DNA from: Kitasatospora sp. MAA4
GTDB taxonomy: Bacteria > Actinomycetota > Actinomycetes > Streptomycetales > Streptomycetaceae
NCBI RefSeq assembly: GCF_029893355.1
Contig: NZ_JARZAI010000015.1
Coordinates: 62,001 to 126,000, forward strand
Reading direction: 5' to 3'
DNA: 64,000 nucleotides
Shown here: in pieces, positions 9,574 through 17,652 of the stretch
How positions within the stretch are numbered: the stretch's first letter is position 1
How the letters are laid out: each line of letters begins with the position of its first letter
Notes under the pieces: generated by a model
What the model was told of the DNA's origin: nothing
Seen by the model: the letters and a program-made list of their open reading frames with translations, nothing else
Databases searched by the model: none
Program-made: the position numbers and the translations under genes

Positions 9574-10962
9574 GTGGCGAACGACGCCAGCACCGTTTTC
9601 GACGTAGTCATTCTCGGAGGCGGAAGCGGCGGTTACGCCGCGGCGCTCCGCGCCGCTCAGCTGGGTCTGAGCGTGGCCCTGATCGAGAAGGGCGAACTCG
9701 GCGGCACCTGCCTGCACCGGGGCTGCATCCCGACCAAGGCGCTGCTGCACGCGGCCGAGATTGCCGACGAGACCCGCGAGGCCGCCGAGTTCGGCGTGCT
9801 CGCGACCTTCCAGGGCATCGACATCAAGGGCGTCCACAAGTACAAGGACGACGTGATCTCGGGCCTCTACAAGGGTCTGCAGGGCCTGGTCGCCTCGCGC
9901 AAGATCACTTATGTCACCGGCGAGGGCCGTCTCTCCTCGCAGACCTCGGTGGACGTCAACGGCCAGCGCTACGAGGGCCGCCACATCGTCCTCGCCACCG
10001 GCTCCGTGCCGAAGTCGCTGCCGGGCCTGACCATCGACGGCGACCGGGTGATCTCCTCGGACCACGCCCTCAAGCTCGACCGCATCCCGCAGTCCGCCGT
10101 CATCCTCGGCGGTGGCGTGATCGGCGTCGAGTTCGCCTCGGTCTGGAAGTCCTTCGGCGTCGACGTCACGATCGTCGAGGCCCTGCCGCACCTGGCGCCG
10201 CTGGAGGACGAGAACTCCTCCAAGCTGCTGGAGCGGGCCTTCCGCAAGCGTGGCATCAAGTTCGAGCTCAAGGCCCGCTTCTCCGGCGTCGAGTACACCG
10301 AGAACGGTGTGCGCGTCTCCACCGAGAACGGCAAGCAGATCGACGCCGACCTGCTGCTCGTCGCCATCGGCCGCGGCCCGGTCTCGCAGGGCCTGGGCTA
10401 CGAGGAGGCCGGCGTCGCGATGGACCGCGGTTACGTCCTGGTCGACGAGTACATGCGCACCAACGTCCCCACCATCTCGGCCGTCGGCGACCTGGTCCCG
10501 ACCCTGCAGCTGGCGCACGTCGGCTTCGCCGAGGGCATCCTGGTCGCCGAGCGGCTGGCCGGCCTCAAGGCCGTGCCGATCGACTACGACGGCGTGCCGC
10601 GCGTGACGTACTGCAACCCCGAGGTCGCGTCGGTGGGCATCACCGAGGCCAAGGCCGTCGAGGTGTACGGCAAGGACAAGATCGTCACGCTCAAGTACAA
10701 CCTGGCCGGCAACGGCAAGAGCAAGATCCTGAAGACCGCCGGCGAGGTCAAGCTCGTCCAGGTCAAGGACGGCGCCGTGGTGGGCGTGCACATGGTCGGC
10801 GCGCGCATGGGCGAGCAGGTCGGCGAAGCCCAGCTGATCTACAACTGGGAGGCCCTGCCCTCCGAGGTCGCGCAGCTCATCCACGCGCACCCGTCGCAGT
10901 CCGAGGCGCTCGGCGAGGCCCACCTCGCACTGGCCGGCAAGCCGCTGCACTCGCACGACTGA
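9574..10962 (+). CDS. lpdA: Dihydrolipoyl dehydrogenase (E3)
   Basis: Reoxidises the dihydrolipoyl arms of 2-oxoacid dehydrogenase complexes with NAD+. It is 462 aa. The FAD motif is GGGSGG (15-20), the redox disulfide C46/C51 lies in GGTCLHRGC, a second Rossmann motif occurs at GGGVIGVEFASV, and the C-terminal active-site His/Glu lies in HAHPSQSEALGEAH. GTG 9574 has GGAGG 7 bp upstream; longer in-frame starts lack this. It is followed 56 bp later by the E2 gene. Confidence 0.96.
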   Translation: MANDASTVFDVVILGGGSGGYAAALRAAQLGLSVALIEKGELGGTCLHRGCIPTKALLHAAEIADETREAAEFGVLATFQGIDIKGVHKYKDDVISGLYKGLQGLVASRKITYVTGEGRLSSQTSVDVNGQRYEGRHIVLATGSVPKSLPGLTIDGDRVISSDHALKLDRIPQSAVILGGGVIGVEFASVWKSFGVDVTIVEALPHLAPLEDENSSKLLERAFRKRGIKFELKARFSGVEYTENGVRVSTENGKQIDADLLLVAIGRGPVSQGLGYEEAGVAMDRGYVLVDEYMRTNVPTISAVGDLVPTLQLAHVGFAEGILVAERLAGLKAVPIDYDGVPRVTYCNPEVASVGITEAKAVEVYGKDKIVTLKYNLAGNGKSKILKTAGEVKLVQVKDGAVVGVHMVGARMGEQVGEAQLIYNWEALPSEVAQLIHAHPSQSEALGEAHLALAGKPLHSHD

Positions 10963-11018
10963 TCGCCCCTCCACTTCCCCCTTCCTGAACGCAAGACTTG
11001 ATAGGAGTCGCTGAAACC

Positions 11019-12809
11019 ATGGCGGTCTCAGTAACGCTGCCCGCACTGGGCGAGAGCGTGTCCGAGGGCACTGTCACCCGTTGGCTCAAGGCCGAGGGTG
11101 AGCGAGTGGAGGCCGACGAGCCGCTGCTTGAGGTCTCGACGGACAAGGTCGACACCGAAATCCCCGCGCCGGTCTCCGGCATCCTCGCCTCGATCAAGGT
11201 CGCCGAGGACGAGACCGTCGAGGTCGGCGCCGAGCTGGCCATCATCGACGACGGCTCGGGCGCCCCGGTGGCCGCTGCCGCCCCGGCCGCCGCCGCTGCG
11301 CCGGCTCCGGTCGTCGAGGCTCCGGCCGCTCCGGTGGCCCCGGCTGCTCCGGCCCCCGTCGTCGAGGCTCCGGCCGCCCCGGTGGCCGCTGCCGCCCCGG
11401 CTGCCGACGCCACCCCGATCCTGCTGCCGGCGCTCGGCGAGTCGGTGTCCGAGGGCACCGTCACCCGCTGGCTCAAGGCCGAGGGCGAGACCGTCGCGGT
11501 CGACGAGCCGCTGCTCGAGGTCTCGACGGACAAGGTCGACACCGAGATCCCGTCGCCGGTCGCCGGTGTGCTGGTGAAGATCCTGGTCGGCGAGGACGAG
11601 ACGGCCGAGGTCGGCGCGCAGCTCGCGCTGATCGGCGTGGCGGGTGCGGTCGCGGCCGCTCCGGCTGCTCCGGCCCCCGTGGCCGCGCCGGCTCCGGTGG
11701 CGGCTCCCGCCCCGGTCGCCGCCGCTCCGGCTCCCGTGGCCGCTCCGGCTCCGGTTGCCCCGGCCCCCGCGCCGGTCGCGCCCGCCGCCCCGGTGGCTCC
11801 GGCCGCCCCGGCCGCTCCGGCTCCGGTCGCCGCTGCCCCGGCGCCCGTCGCCGCCGCGCCGGTCGCCGACGCCGGTGACGCCTACGTCACCCCGCTGGTC
11901 CGCAAGCTCGCGGCCGAGCAGGGTGTCGCGCTCGGCTCGCTCGCCGGCACCGGTGTCGGTGGCCGGATCCGCAAGCAGGACGTCATCGCCGCCGCCGAGG
12001 CCGCTGCCGCCGCTCGCGCCGCCGCTGCTGCCGTTCCGGCCGCCGCGCCGGCTGCCGCGAAGGCCGCCGCCCCGGTCGTCGCCTCGCCGCTGCGTGGCCA
12101 GACCGTGCCGATGACCCGTGTGCGCAAGGCGATCGCCAAGCACATGGTCGAGTCGCTCAAGGTGTCGGCGCAGCTGACCACCGTGGTCGAGGTCGACGTC
12201 ACGCGCATCATGCAGCTGCGCGCCAAGGCGAAGAACGGCTTCCTGCAGCGCGAGGGCGTCAAGCTCTCGCCGATGCCGTTCTTCATCAAGGCCGCCACCG
12301 AGGCGCTCAAGGTCCACCCGATCGTCAACGCCCGGGTGAACGACGACGACACCATCACGTACCACGACGTCGAGAACATCGGCATCGCGGTGGACACCGA
12401 GAAGGGGCTCTTCGTCCCGGTGATCCACGGCGCCGGCGACCTCAACATCGCCGGTATCGCGAAGAAGGTCGCCGACCTGGCGGCCCGCACCCGCGACGGT
12501 GGCCTCAAGCCCGACGAGCTGGCCGGCGGCACCTTCACGGTGACCAACACCGGTTCGCGCGGCGCGCTGTTCGACACCCCGATCCTCAACCAGCCGCAGG
12601 TGGGCATGCTGGGCATCGGCGCCACCGTGCGCCGCCCGGTGGTCATCAACCACCCGGACCTGGGCGAGACGATCGCGATCCGCGACATGGTCCTGCTGGC
12701 CCTGTCGTACGACCACCGGATCGTCGACGGCGCCGACGCGGCCCGCTTCCTGGGCACCGTCAAGGCGCGCCTGGAAGAGGGCGCCTTCGAGGGCGACCTC
12801 GGCCTGTAA
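11019..12809 (+). CDS. sucB: Dihydrolipoamide acyltransferase (E2) with two lipoyl domains
   Basis: A 596-aa E2 core of a 2-oxoacid dehydrogenase complex. Two tandem lipoyl domains carry the lipoylated Lys in EVSTDKVDTEIP (near residues 45 and 180). They are joined by long Ala/Pro linkers to a peripheral-subunit-binding domain (VTPLVRKLAAEQGVALGSLAGTG) and a CAT catalytic domain ending SYDHRIVDGADAARFL, with the catalytic His. In Streptomyces this position is annotated sucB (succinyl-transferring); a pyruvate or branched-chain role cannot be excluded. The partner lpdA is adjacent and lipA/lipB lie 7 kb away. Confidence 0.93.
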   Translation: MAVSVTLPALGESVSEGTVTRWLKAEGERVEADEPLLEVSTDKVDTEIPAPVSGILASIKVAEDETVEVGAELAIIDDGSGAPVAAAAPAAAAAPAPVVEAPAAPVAPAAPAPVVEAPAAPVAAAAPAADATPILLPALGESVSEGTVTRWLKAEGETVAVDEPLLEVSTDKVDTEIPSPVAGVLVKILVGEDETAEVGAQLALIGVAGAVAAAPAAPAPVAAPAPVAAPAPVAAAPAPVAAPAPVAPAPAPVAPAAPVAPAAPAAPAPVAAAPAPVAAAPVADAGDAYVTPLVRKLAAEQGVALGSLAGTGVGGRIRKQDVIAAAEAAAAARAAAAAVPAAAPAAAKAAAPVVASPLRGQTVPMTRVRKAIAKHMVESLKVSAQLTTVVEVDVTRIMQLRAKAKNGFLQREGVKLSPMPFFIKAATEALKVHPIVNARVNDDDTITYHDVENIGIAVDTEKGLFVPVIHGAGDLNIAGIAKKVADLAARTRDGGLKPDELAGGTFTVTNTGSRGALFDTPILNQPQVGMLGIGATVRRPVVINHPDLGETIAIRDMVLLALSYDHRIVDGADAARFLGTVKARLEEGAFEGDLGL

Positions 12810-12844
12810 GGCACTTCAGGCAACATCTGCACCATCTGCACCAT

Positions 12845-12887
12845 CGCCGAGCCCCGGTCCGTACCCGTGACGGACCGGGGCTCGGCG
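12845..12887 (+). terminator. Terminator after the E2 gene
   Basis: An 18-bp perfect stem (CGCCGAGCCCCGGTCCGT and its complement) with a 7-nt loop, followed by CTTTT. Confidence 0.87.
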
Positions 12888-12968
12888 CTTTTCCGCTCGA
12901 CGCGCGCCGCGCACGGGCGGCGCATAGGGTGTGCGTTCGGTTCGTGGACCAGGGATGCTGGAGCGGTG

Positions 12969-13484
12969 ATGTACGAGACGGACTTCTGGCAGATCATCGA
13001 TGAGACCCGCGACGCCGCCGACGGCGATCCGGACGACCAGGCCGACCTGCTGGTGGAGCGGCTCGGGCAGCTGACGCCGGATGAGGTGATCGACTTCGCC
13101 CGGCTGTTCGAGGCGCGCTTCCAGCGGGCCTACACGCGCGAGCTGTGGGGCGCGGCGTACCTGATGCTCGACGGGGCGTCGGAGGACGCCTTCGACTACT
13201 TCCGGTGCTGGCTGATCGCCCAGGGGCGGGAGGTCTTCGAGGGCGCGGTGCACCACCCGGACGACCTCGCCGAGCTGGTGTCCGACTTCGACGAGGAGGA
13301 GGACGGCGACGCCGAGGAGTTCGGCTACGCCGCCGACGAGGCGCACGAGCGGCTGACGGGCATGCCGCTGCCGGACCTGGGGACGCAGCAGCCCCGGCAG
13401 CCGGAGGGCGCGCCGTTCGACTTCGACGACGCGGCCGAGATGGCGAAACGATTCCCCAAGTTGTGGGAGCTGTACGGGGACTGA
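12969..13484 (+). CDS. DUF4240 domain protein
   Basis: A 171-aa acidic protein starting MYETDFWQIIDETRDAA, with YLMLDGASEDAFDYFRCWLIAQG in the middle: the DUF4240 fold also seen next to WGR or SMI1-like proteins. ATG 12969 has GGAG 6 bp upstream; GTG 12966 is possible. The C-terminus is rich in Asp/Glu and ends PKLWELYGD. Function unknown. Confidence 0.85.
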   Translation: MYETDFWQIIDETRDAADGDPDDQADLLVERLGQLTPDEVIDFARLFEARFQRAYTRELWGAAYLMLDGASEDAFDYFRCWLIAQGREVFEGAVHHPDDLAELVSDFDEEEDGDAEEFGYAADEAHERLTGMPLPDLGTQQPRQPEGAPFDFDDAAEMAKRFPKLWELYGD

Positions 13485-13502
13485 GCGCTGCTCGGTGCGG
13501 CG

Positions 13503-14624
13503 TCAGACGCTGTTGGCCGGCGCGGCGGCCCGGATTCCGGCGACGATCTGTTCGAGCACCGCAGGCTGCGGCGCGCTGGGGTCGTCGTCGACCGAGCCGA
13601 CCAGGATGGAGAAGCCGCCGCCGGCCGAGGGCAGCGCCACCAGCAGGAGGTAGCCCTTGGCTCCGCTGGTCGGGACCACGTGCCAGCGGACCGCGTAGCC
13701 GGTCAGGCCCGCCGCGGTGATCGGGGTGGAGGCCAGTTCCTGGTGCGAGGCGAGGGTGCCGTAGAGCTGCGGCGCGTAGTTCGCCATGGTCGCCTGGGCC
13801 ACCGACTGCGCGTCGGCGCCCTGGGTCGGCAGGCTGTCGATCGCGAAGCTGCCGCGGACGCAGCCGCCGGGCGTGCTGCAGTCGTACGGGGTGGTGGTCA
13901 TCAGCAGCGCGCTGCTGGCGGGGCGGTCCACGGAGTTCCAGCCGGACGGCAGTGGGACGGTCCAGTCGTGCGTGGCGTCGGTGACCGAGCTGCCGTCCGG
14001 GGAGACCGGGGCCTTGCTCTGCGGGGGAAGCTGGTCCGAGGGACCCGGAGAGGGCTGGGCAGAGGGCTGCGCGGACGGCTGGGCGGGCTGCGGCGCGGCG
14101 GCGGCCGACGCGGGGGCGACGGCGGAGCTGCGGCTCGTGCTCAGCAGTGCGGCGGCGCCGACGACCGTGCCGCCGACCAGCAGCAGTGCACCCGCCAGCA
14201 CGCCGACGATCACCCCGGTCTGCCGGCGCGCGGGCTGGGGCTGCGGCGGCGGGAGGTAGGGGCCGCCGTACGGCGCGGCCGCCGGGTAGGCCGGCGGGCC
14301 GAGCGGCGGGTACGGGGTGGGCGGCGGGGGCGGGAAGCCGTAGGCCGCGGGGGCGGGGACCGGGGGCGGCGGGGGGAAGCCGTAGCCCGGAGGCTCGATC
14401 GGGGCGGGCACGGCCGGGTGGCCGTACGCGGGCGAGGCGTCGGACACCACCGACCGGGGGGCCGGCGGCGCGGCCGGCCCGCTGACGTCCCAGCGCGGCG
14501 GCGCGGCGGGCGGGCGGGTCTGCGCGGTCCAGCCGCCACCGTCCCAGTAGCGTTCCTGCGCAGCGCCGCCGTCGGGGCCGCGCTGCGGGTCCGGGTACCA
14601 GCCGGGAGGAGTCGAGTTGCTCAC
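13503..14624 (-). CDS. DUF2510 domain membrane-anchored protein
   Basis: 373 aa. The N-terminus STPPGWYPDPQRG is the DUF2510 signature, followed by a long Pro/Tyr/Gly-rich cytoplasmic stretch (to about residue 125), one transmembrane helix (GVIVGVLAGALLLVGGTVVGAAALL) and a Ser/Pro/Gln linker. An extracytoplasmic domain of about 190 aa then resembles LpqN-like actinobacterial lipoprotein folds (two Cys in YDCSTPGGCV). The GTG start at 14624 is preceded by a Gly-rich region without a clear ribosome-binding site. Likely a cell-envelope protein of unknown role. Confidence 0.8.
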   Translation of the reverse strand: MSNSTPPGWYPDPQRGPDGGAAQERYWDGGGWTAQTRPPAAPPRWDVSGPAAPPAPRSVVSDASPAYGHPAVPAPIEPPGYGFPPPPPVPAPAAYGFPPPPPTPYPPLGPPAYPAAAPYGGPYLPPPQPQPARRQTGVIVGVLAGALLLVGGTVVGAAALLSTSRSSAVAPASAAAAPQPAQPSAQPSAQPSPGPSDQLPPQSKAPVSPDGSSVTDATHDWTVPLPSGWNSVDRPASSALLMTTTPYDCSTPGGCVRGSFAIDSLPTQGADAQSVAQATMANYAPQLYGTLASHQELASTPITAAGLTGYAVRWHVVPTSGAKGYLLLVALPSAGGGFSILVGSVDDDPSAPQPAVLEQIVAGIRAAAPANSV

Positions 14625-14793
14625 CGCCGTACCGTATCGGTCGCGAGCGGCGGCAGACAGACCGGCCGGGTGACGGGCCGTCGGGCCTCCGGTGCCCCTC
14701 GACACGGGGCAGCGCGGGTGACGGGTCGGCGACACGCCCGGGCCGAGGGGCCCAGGAGGCCGGGCGGCCGGGACCGCCTGCCAGGATGGCCGC

Positions 14794-15699
14794 ATGCGTA
14801 TCGCTGTCACCGGTTCCTCGGGCCTGATCGGCTCCGCCCTCGTCCGCTCGCTGCTGGCCGACGGCCACCAGGTGGTCCGCCTGGTCCGGCACCGCCGCGC
14901 GCTCGGTCCGCAGCCCGACGGGTCGCTCGGCATCGGCTGGAGCCCCGAACTCGGCCAGCTCGACCAGGCCGCGCTGGTCGGGACGGACGCCGTGGTGCAC
15001 CTGGCCGGCGCGGGCGTCGGCGACCGGCGCTGGACCGAGACCTACAAGCGGACGATCCACGACAGCCGGGTGGGCGGCACCCGCACCCTGGTCACCGCGC
15101 TGCTGGCGGCGGACAAGCCGCCGGCCGTGCTGGTCAGCGGCTCGGCCGTCGGCTACTACGGGCAGACCGGCGACCGGGTGATCGACGAGACGGCGCCGGC
15201 CGGGGACGACTTCCTGGCCCGGGTCTGCGTGGAGTGGGAGGGCGCCGCGCGGCCGGCCGCCGAGGCGGGCGTGCGGGTGGTGCACCCGCGCACCGGGCTG
15301 GTGCTCACGTCCCAGGGCGGGGCCGGCGGGCGGCTCTTCCCGCTCTTCAAGCTCGGTCTCGGCGGCCGGCTGGGCTCGGGCGAGCAGTACTGGAGCTTCA
15401 TCTCGCTGGTCGACCAGGTGGCGGCACTGCGCTTCCTGATCGAGAACCAGGAGCTGAGCGGCCCGGTGAACCTGACCGCGCCGGAGCCGGTGACCAACCG
15501 CGAGCTCACGGCGGCGCTGGGCCGGGCGCTGGGGCGGCCCACGCCGTTCCCGGTGCCGGAGGCGGTGCTGCGGATCGCGCTGGGTGAGATGGCGGTGGAG
15601 GTGGTCGGGAGCCACCGGGTGGTGCCGCGCAAGCTGCTGGACGCCGGGTTCCGCTTCGCCCACCCGACCGTGGACGCGGCGGCCCGCGCCGCCCGCTAG
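14794..15699 (+). CDS. TIGR01777 family NAD(P)-binding epimerase-like protein
   Basis: 301 aa. It begins MRIAVTGSSGLIGSALVRSL (Rossmann GxxGxxG) and contains AVVHLAGAGVGDRRWTETYK and GSAVGYYGQTGD, the hallmarks of the YfcH/TIGR01777 extended short-chain dehydrogenase group; the Tyr of GYYG is in the catalytic position. The C-terminal DUF1731-like part is present (MAVEVVGSHRVVPRKLLDAGFRF). Substrate unknown. Confidence 0.9.
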   Translation: MRIAVTGSSGLIGSALVRSLLADGHQVVRLVRHRRALGPQPDGSLGIGWSPELGQLDQAALVGTDAVVHLAGAGVGDRRWTETYKRTIHDSRVGGTRTLVTALLAADKPPAVLVSGSAVGYYGQTGDRVIDETAPAGDDFLARVCVEWEGAARPAAEAGVRVVHPRTGLVLTSQGGAGGRLFPLFKLGLGGRLGSGEQYWSFISLVDQVAALRFLIENQELSGPVNLTAPEPVTNRELTAALGRALGRPTPFPVPEAVLRIALGEMAVEVVGSHRVVPRKLLDAGFRFAHPTVDAAARAAR

Positions 15700-15715
15700 G
15701 GAGCCCCAGTACGGC

Positions 15716-15757
15716 GCTGGCGCACGGTTGGCCCGGGGGGCGGCGCCGTGCGCCAGC
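15716..15757 (+). terminator. Hairpin after the TIGR01777 gene
   Basis: A 12-bp stem GCTGGCGCACGG / CCGTGCGCCAGC, 16 bp after the stop codon. It has no T-run, as is common in streptomycetes. The rest of the gap up to 15979 holds no gene I can support. Confidence 0.6.
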
Positions 15758-15979
15758 AGGGCCGCAGAGGGGGCGCACGGGAGCACTCCACGGCGCCCGA
15801 CAGCGCACGGCGCGCCGCCGTTCCCGACGGGCGTGCCACCGCATGGCGAAGACCGTCCAGATCCGACCGAATGCCCTTGCCTGAACAAGGCTTTGACGGG
15901 GCATCACCTGTTCGGACCGTCCCGGCACCCCGCAGCCGTCAGCCGGCCGGAGCTCCGGGACCAGGGAGGGAGCTCGCCC

Positions 15980-17311
15980 GTGACCGCATATGACATCACC
16001 CGCCGCAGCCGCCCCGCCGACCCCGACGTGGTCGTGGTCGGCGCCGGCCTGGCGGGCCTCGCCGCCGCCGGAGCGCTGATCAGCGCCGGACTCGACGTCC
16101 AGGTGCTGGAGGCGACCGAGCGGATCGGCGGCCGCATGGCCGACCACCAGCTGGACGGCTACCGGCTGGACCACGGCGGTCAGCTGCTCAACACCGACTT
16201 TCCCGAGCTGATCCGCCGGCTCGACCTCGACGAGCTCGAACTCTGCACGCTGGCCCCCGGGGTCCAGGTGCACAGCGCGGGCCGCCGCTACCGGACCGTC
16301 GGGCCGCAGCCGCCCGCACCCCGCCAGACCGCTGCCCGCGCACCGCTCGGCGGCTCGCTGGACAAGGCCCGGCTCGGCTCGGCGCTCAACCGGCTCGCCG
16401 CCACCCCGGTGCCCCGGCTGATGGCCCGTCCGGAGACCACCACCGCCCGGGCGCTGACCGAACGGGGGCTCTCCCCGCGGATGGTGGACGGCTTCCTGCG
16501 CCCGCTGCTGACCGCACTGCTCAGCGACCCGGCGCTGAGCACCAGCAGCCGGGTGGCCGACCTGGTGCTGCGCGGCTACGCCCGCGGGCCGCTCTGCCTG
16601 CCCGCCGCAGGGACGGCCGCCGTGCCGGGGCGGCTGGCCGAGGCGCTGCCGCCCGGCACGGTACGGCTGGGCGTGCGGGTGACCTCGGTCGGCGCGGGCG
16701 GCGTGCTGACCGAGGAGCACGGCTGGATCGGTGCGCGCGCCGTCCTGCTGGCCACCGACGCCCGTTCGGCCGCCGAACTGCTGCCCGGGCTGCGGCTGCC
16801 GGAGTTCCACCCGGTGACCACCTACTACCACTCGACCGCCGGCTCGCCGCTGGCGGAGGCGGTGCTGCTGCTGGACGCCGAGCGGCCCAGCGGCGCGGCC
16901 CCGGTGTCGCACTCGCTGGTGCTCAGTGAGGTGCACCCGTCCTACGCCCCGGCCGGGCGCTCGCTGGTGGCCACCACCGTGCTCGGGCGGCGCAGCTTCG
17001 ACGCGGGCGGACCGGCCGGGCTCGAACCGGCGGTCCGGGCCCGGCTGGTGGAGCTGTACGGGGTGTCGGCGCGCGAGTGGGAGTTCCTGAGCGTGCGCCA
17101 CCTCCCGGACGCCGTCCCGGCCATGCCGCCCCCGCACAACTTCCGCCGGCCGGTGCGGGTGCTGGCCGGCCTGTACGTCTGCGGCGACCACCGGGACACC
17201 AGCAGCGCCCAGGGGGCGCTGCTCTCGGGGCGGCGGGCGGCGCTGGCCGCGCTGCGCGACCTCGGGGCGGCCGGCGACTCCGGGGCACGGGAGGCCCGCG
17301 AGGCGGCCTGA
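15980..17311 (+). CDS. FAD-dependent amine-oxidase-like oxidoreductase
   Basis: 443 aa. The N-terminal dinucleotide fold DVVVVGAGLAGLAAAGALISAGLDVQVLEATERIGGRM is the flavin monoamine oxidase/protoporphyrinogen-oxidase signature. The C-terminus RPVRVLAGLYVCGDHRDTSSAQGALLSGRRAA closes the FAD site. GTG 15980 lies 8 bp after GGGAGGGAG. It is not hemY itself by context (no haem genes near). A desaturase or amine oxidase activity is likely but unproven. Confidence 0.85.
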   Translation: MTAYDITRRSRPADPDVVVVGAGLAGLAAAGALISAGLDVQVLEATERIGGRMADHQLDGYRLDHGGQLLNTDFPELIRRLDLDELELCTLAPGVQVHSAGRRYRTVGPQPPAPRQTAARAPLGGSLDKARLGSALNRLAATPVPRLMARPETTTARALTERGLSPRMVDGFLRPLLTALLSDPALSTSSRVADLVLRGYARGPLCLPAAGTAAVPGRLAEALPPGTVRLGVRVTSVGAGGVLTEEHGWIGARAVLLATDARSAAELLPGLRLPEFHPVTTYYHSTAGSPLAEAVLLLDAERPSGAAPVSHSLVLSEVHPSYAPAGRSLVATTVLGRRSFDAGGPAGLEPAVRARLVELYGVSAREWEFLSVRHLPDAVPAMPPPHNFRRPVRVLAGLYVCGDHRDTSSAQGALLSGRRAALAALRDLGAAGDSGAREAREAA

Positions 17312-17369
17312 GCCCCGGCGGCGCGGCGGCCCGCTGCGGCGGGCGGGCGCGGCCTGGCTGGTCGCGCTG

Positions 17370-17627
17370 GTGGTCGCGCTGGGTGCCGGGGCACTGGTCA
17401 ACCGGTCGGCGCTGACCGGCGCCTTCGCCGGGCTGGCGCTGACCACCACCGCGCTCGCGGTGGCGTACGCGCGCCGCCCCGGCCAGCAGTTGGCCGCCTC
17501 CACGGCGGCCGCGCTGGTCGGGGCGGGGATGCTCTCGGTGCTCGTCCTCCCGCTGCTCGCCCAGCACCTGCGCGGCGAGAGCGAGCTGCCGGTCGGGGTG
17601 GCCCGGCCGCAGGCGGAGAGCTGGTGA
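17370..17627 (+). CDS. Small membrane protein
   Basis: About 85 aa with two hydrophobic segments (ALTGAFAGLALTTTALAVAYA and ASTAAALVGAGMLSVLVLPLLA) and a polar tail. The frame stays open upstream, and the true start may be nearer the end of the FAD oxidoreductase gene. It is convergent with the NsdA-like regulator, 25 bp away. Function unknown. Confidence 0.6.
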   Translation: MVALGAGALVNRSALTGAFAGLALTTTALAVAYARRPGQQLAASTAAALVGAGMLSVLVLPLLAQHLRGESELPVGVARPQAESW

Positions 17628-17652
17628 CGGGCCGCCTGCGGCACGGGTACTG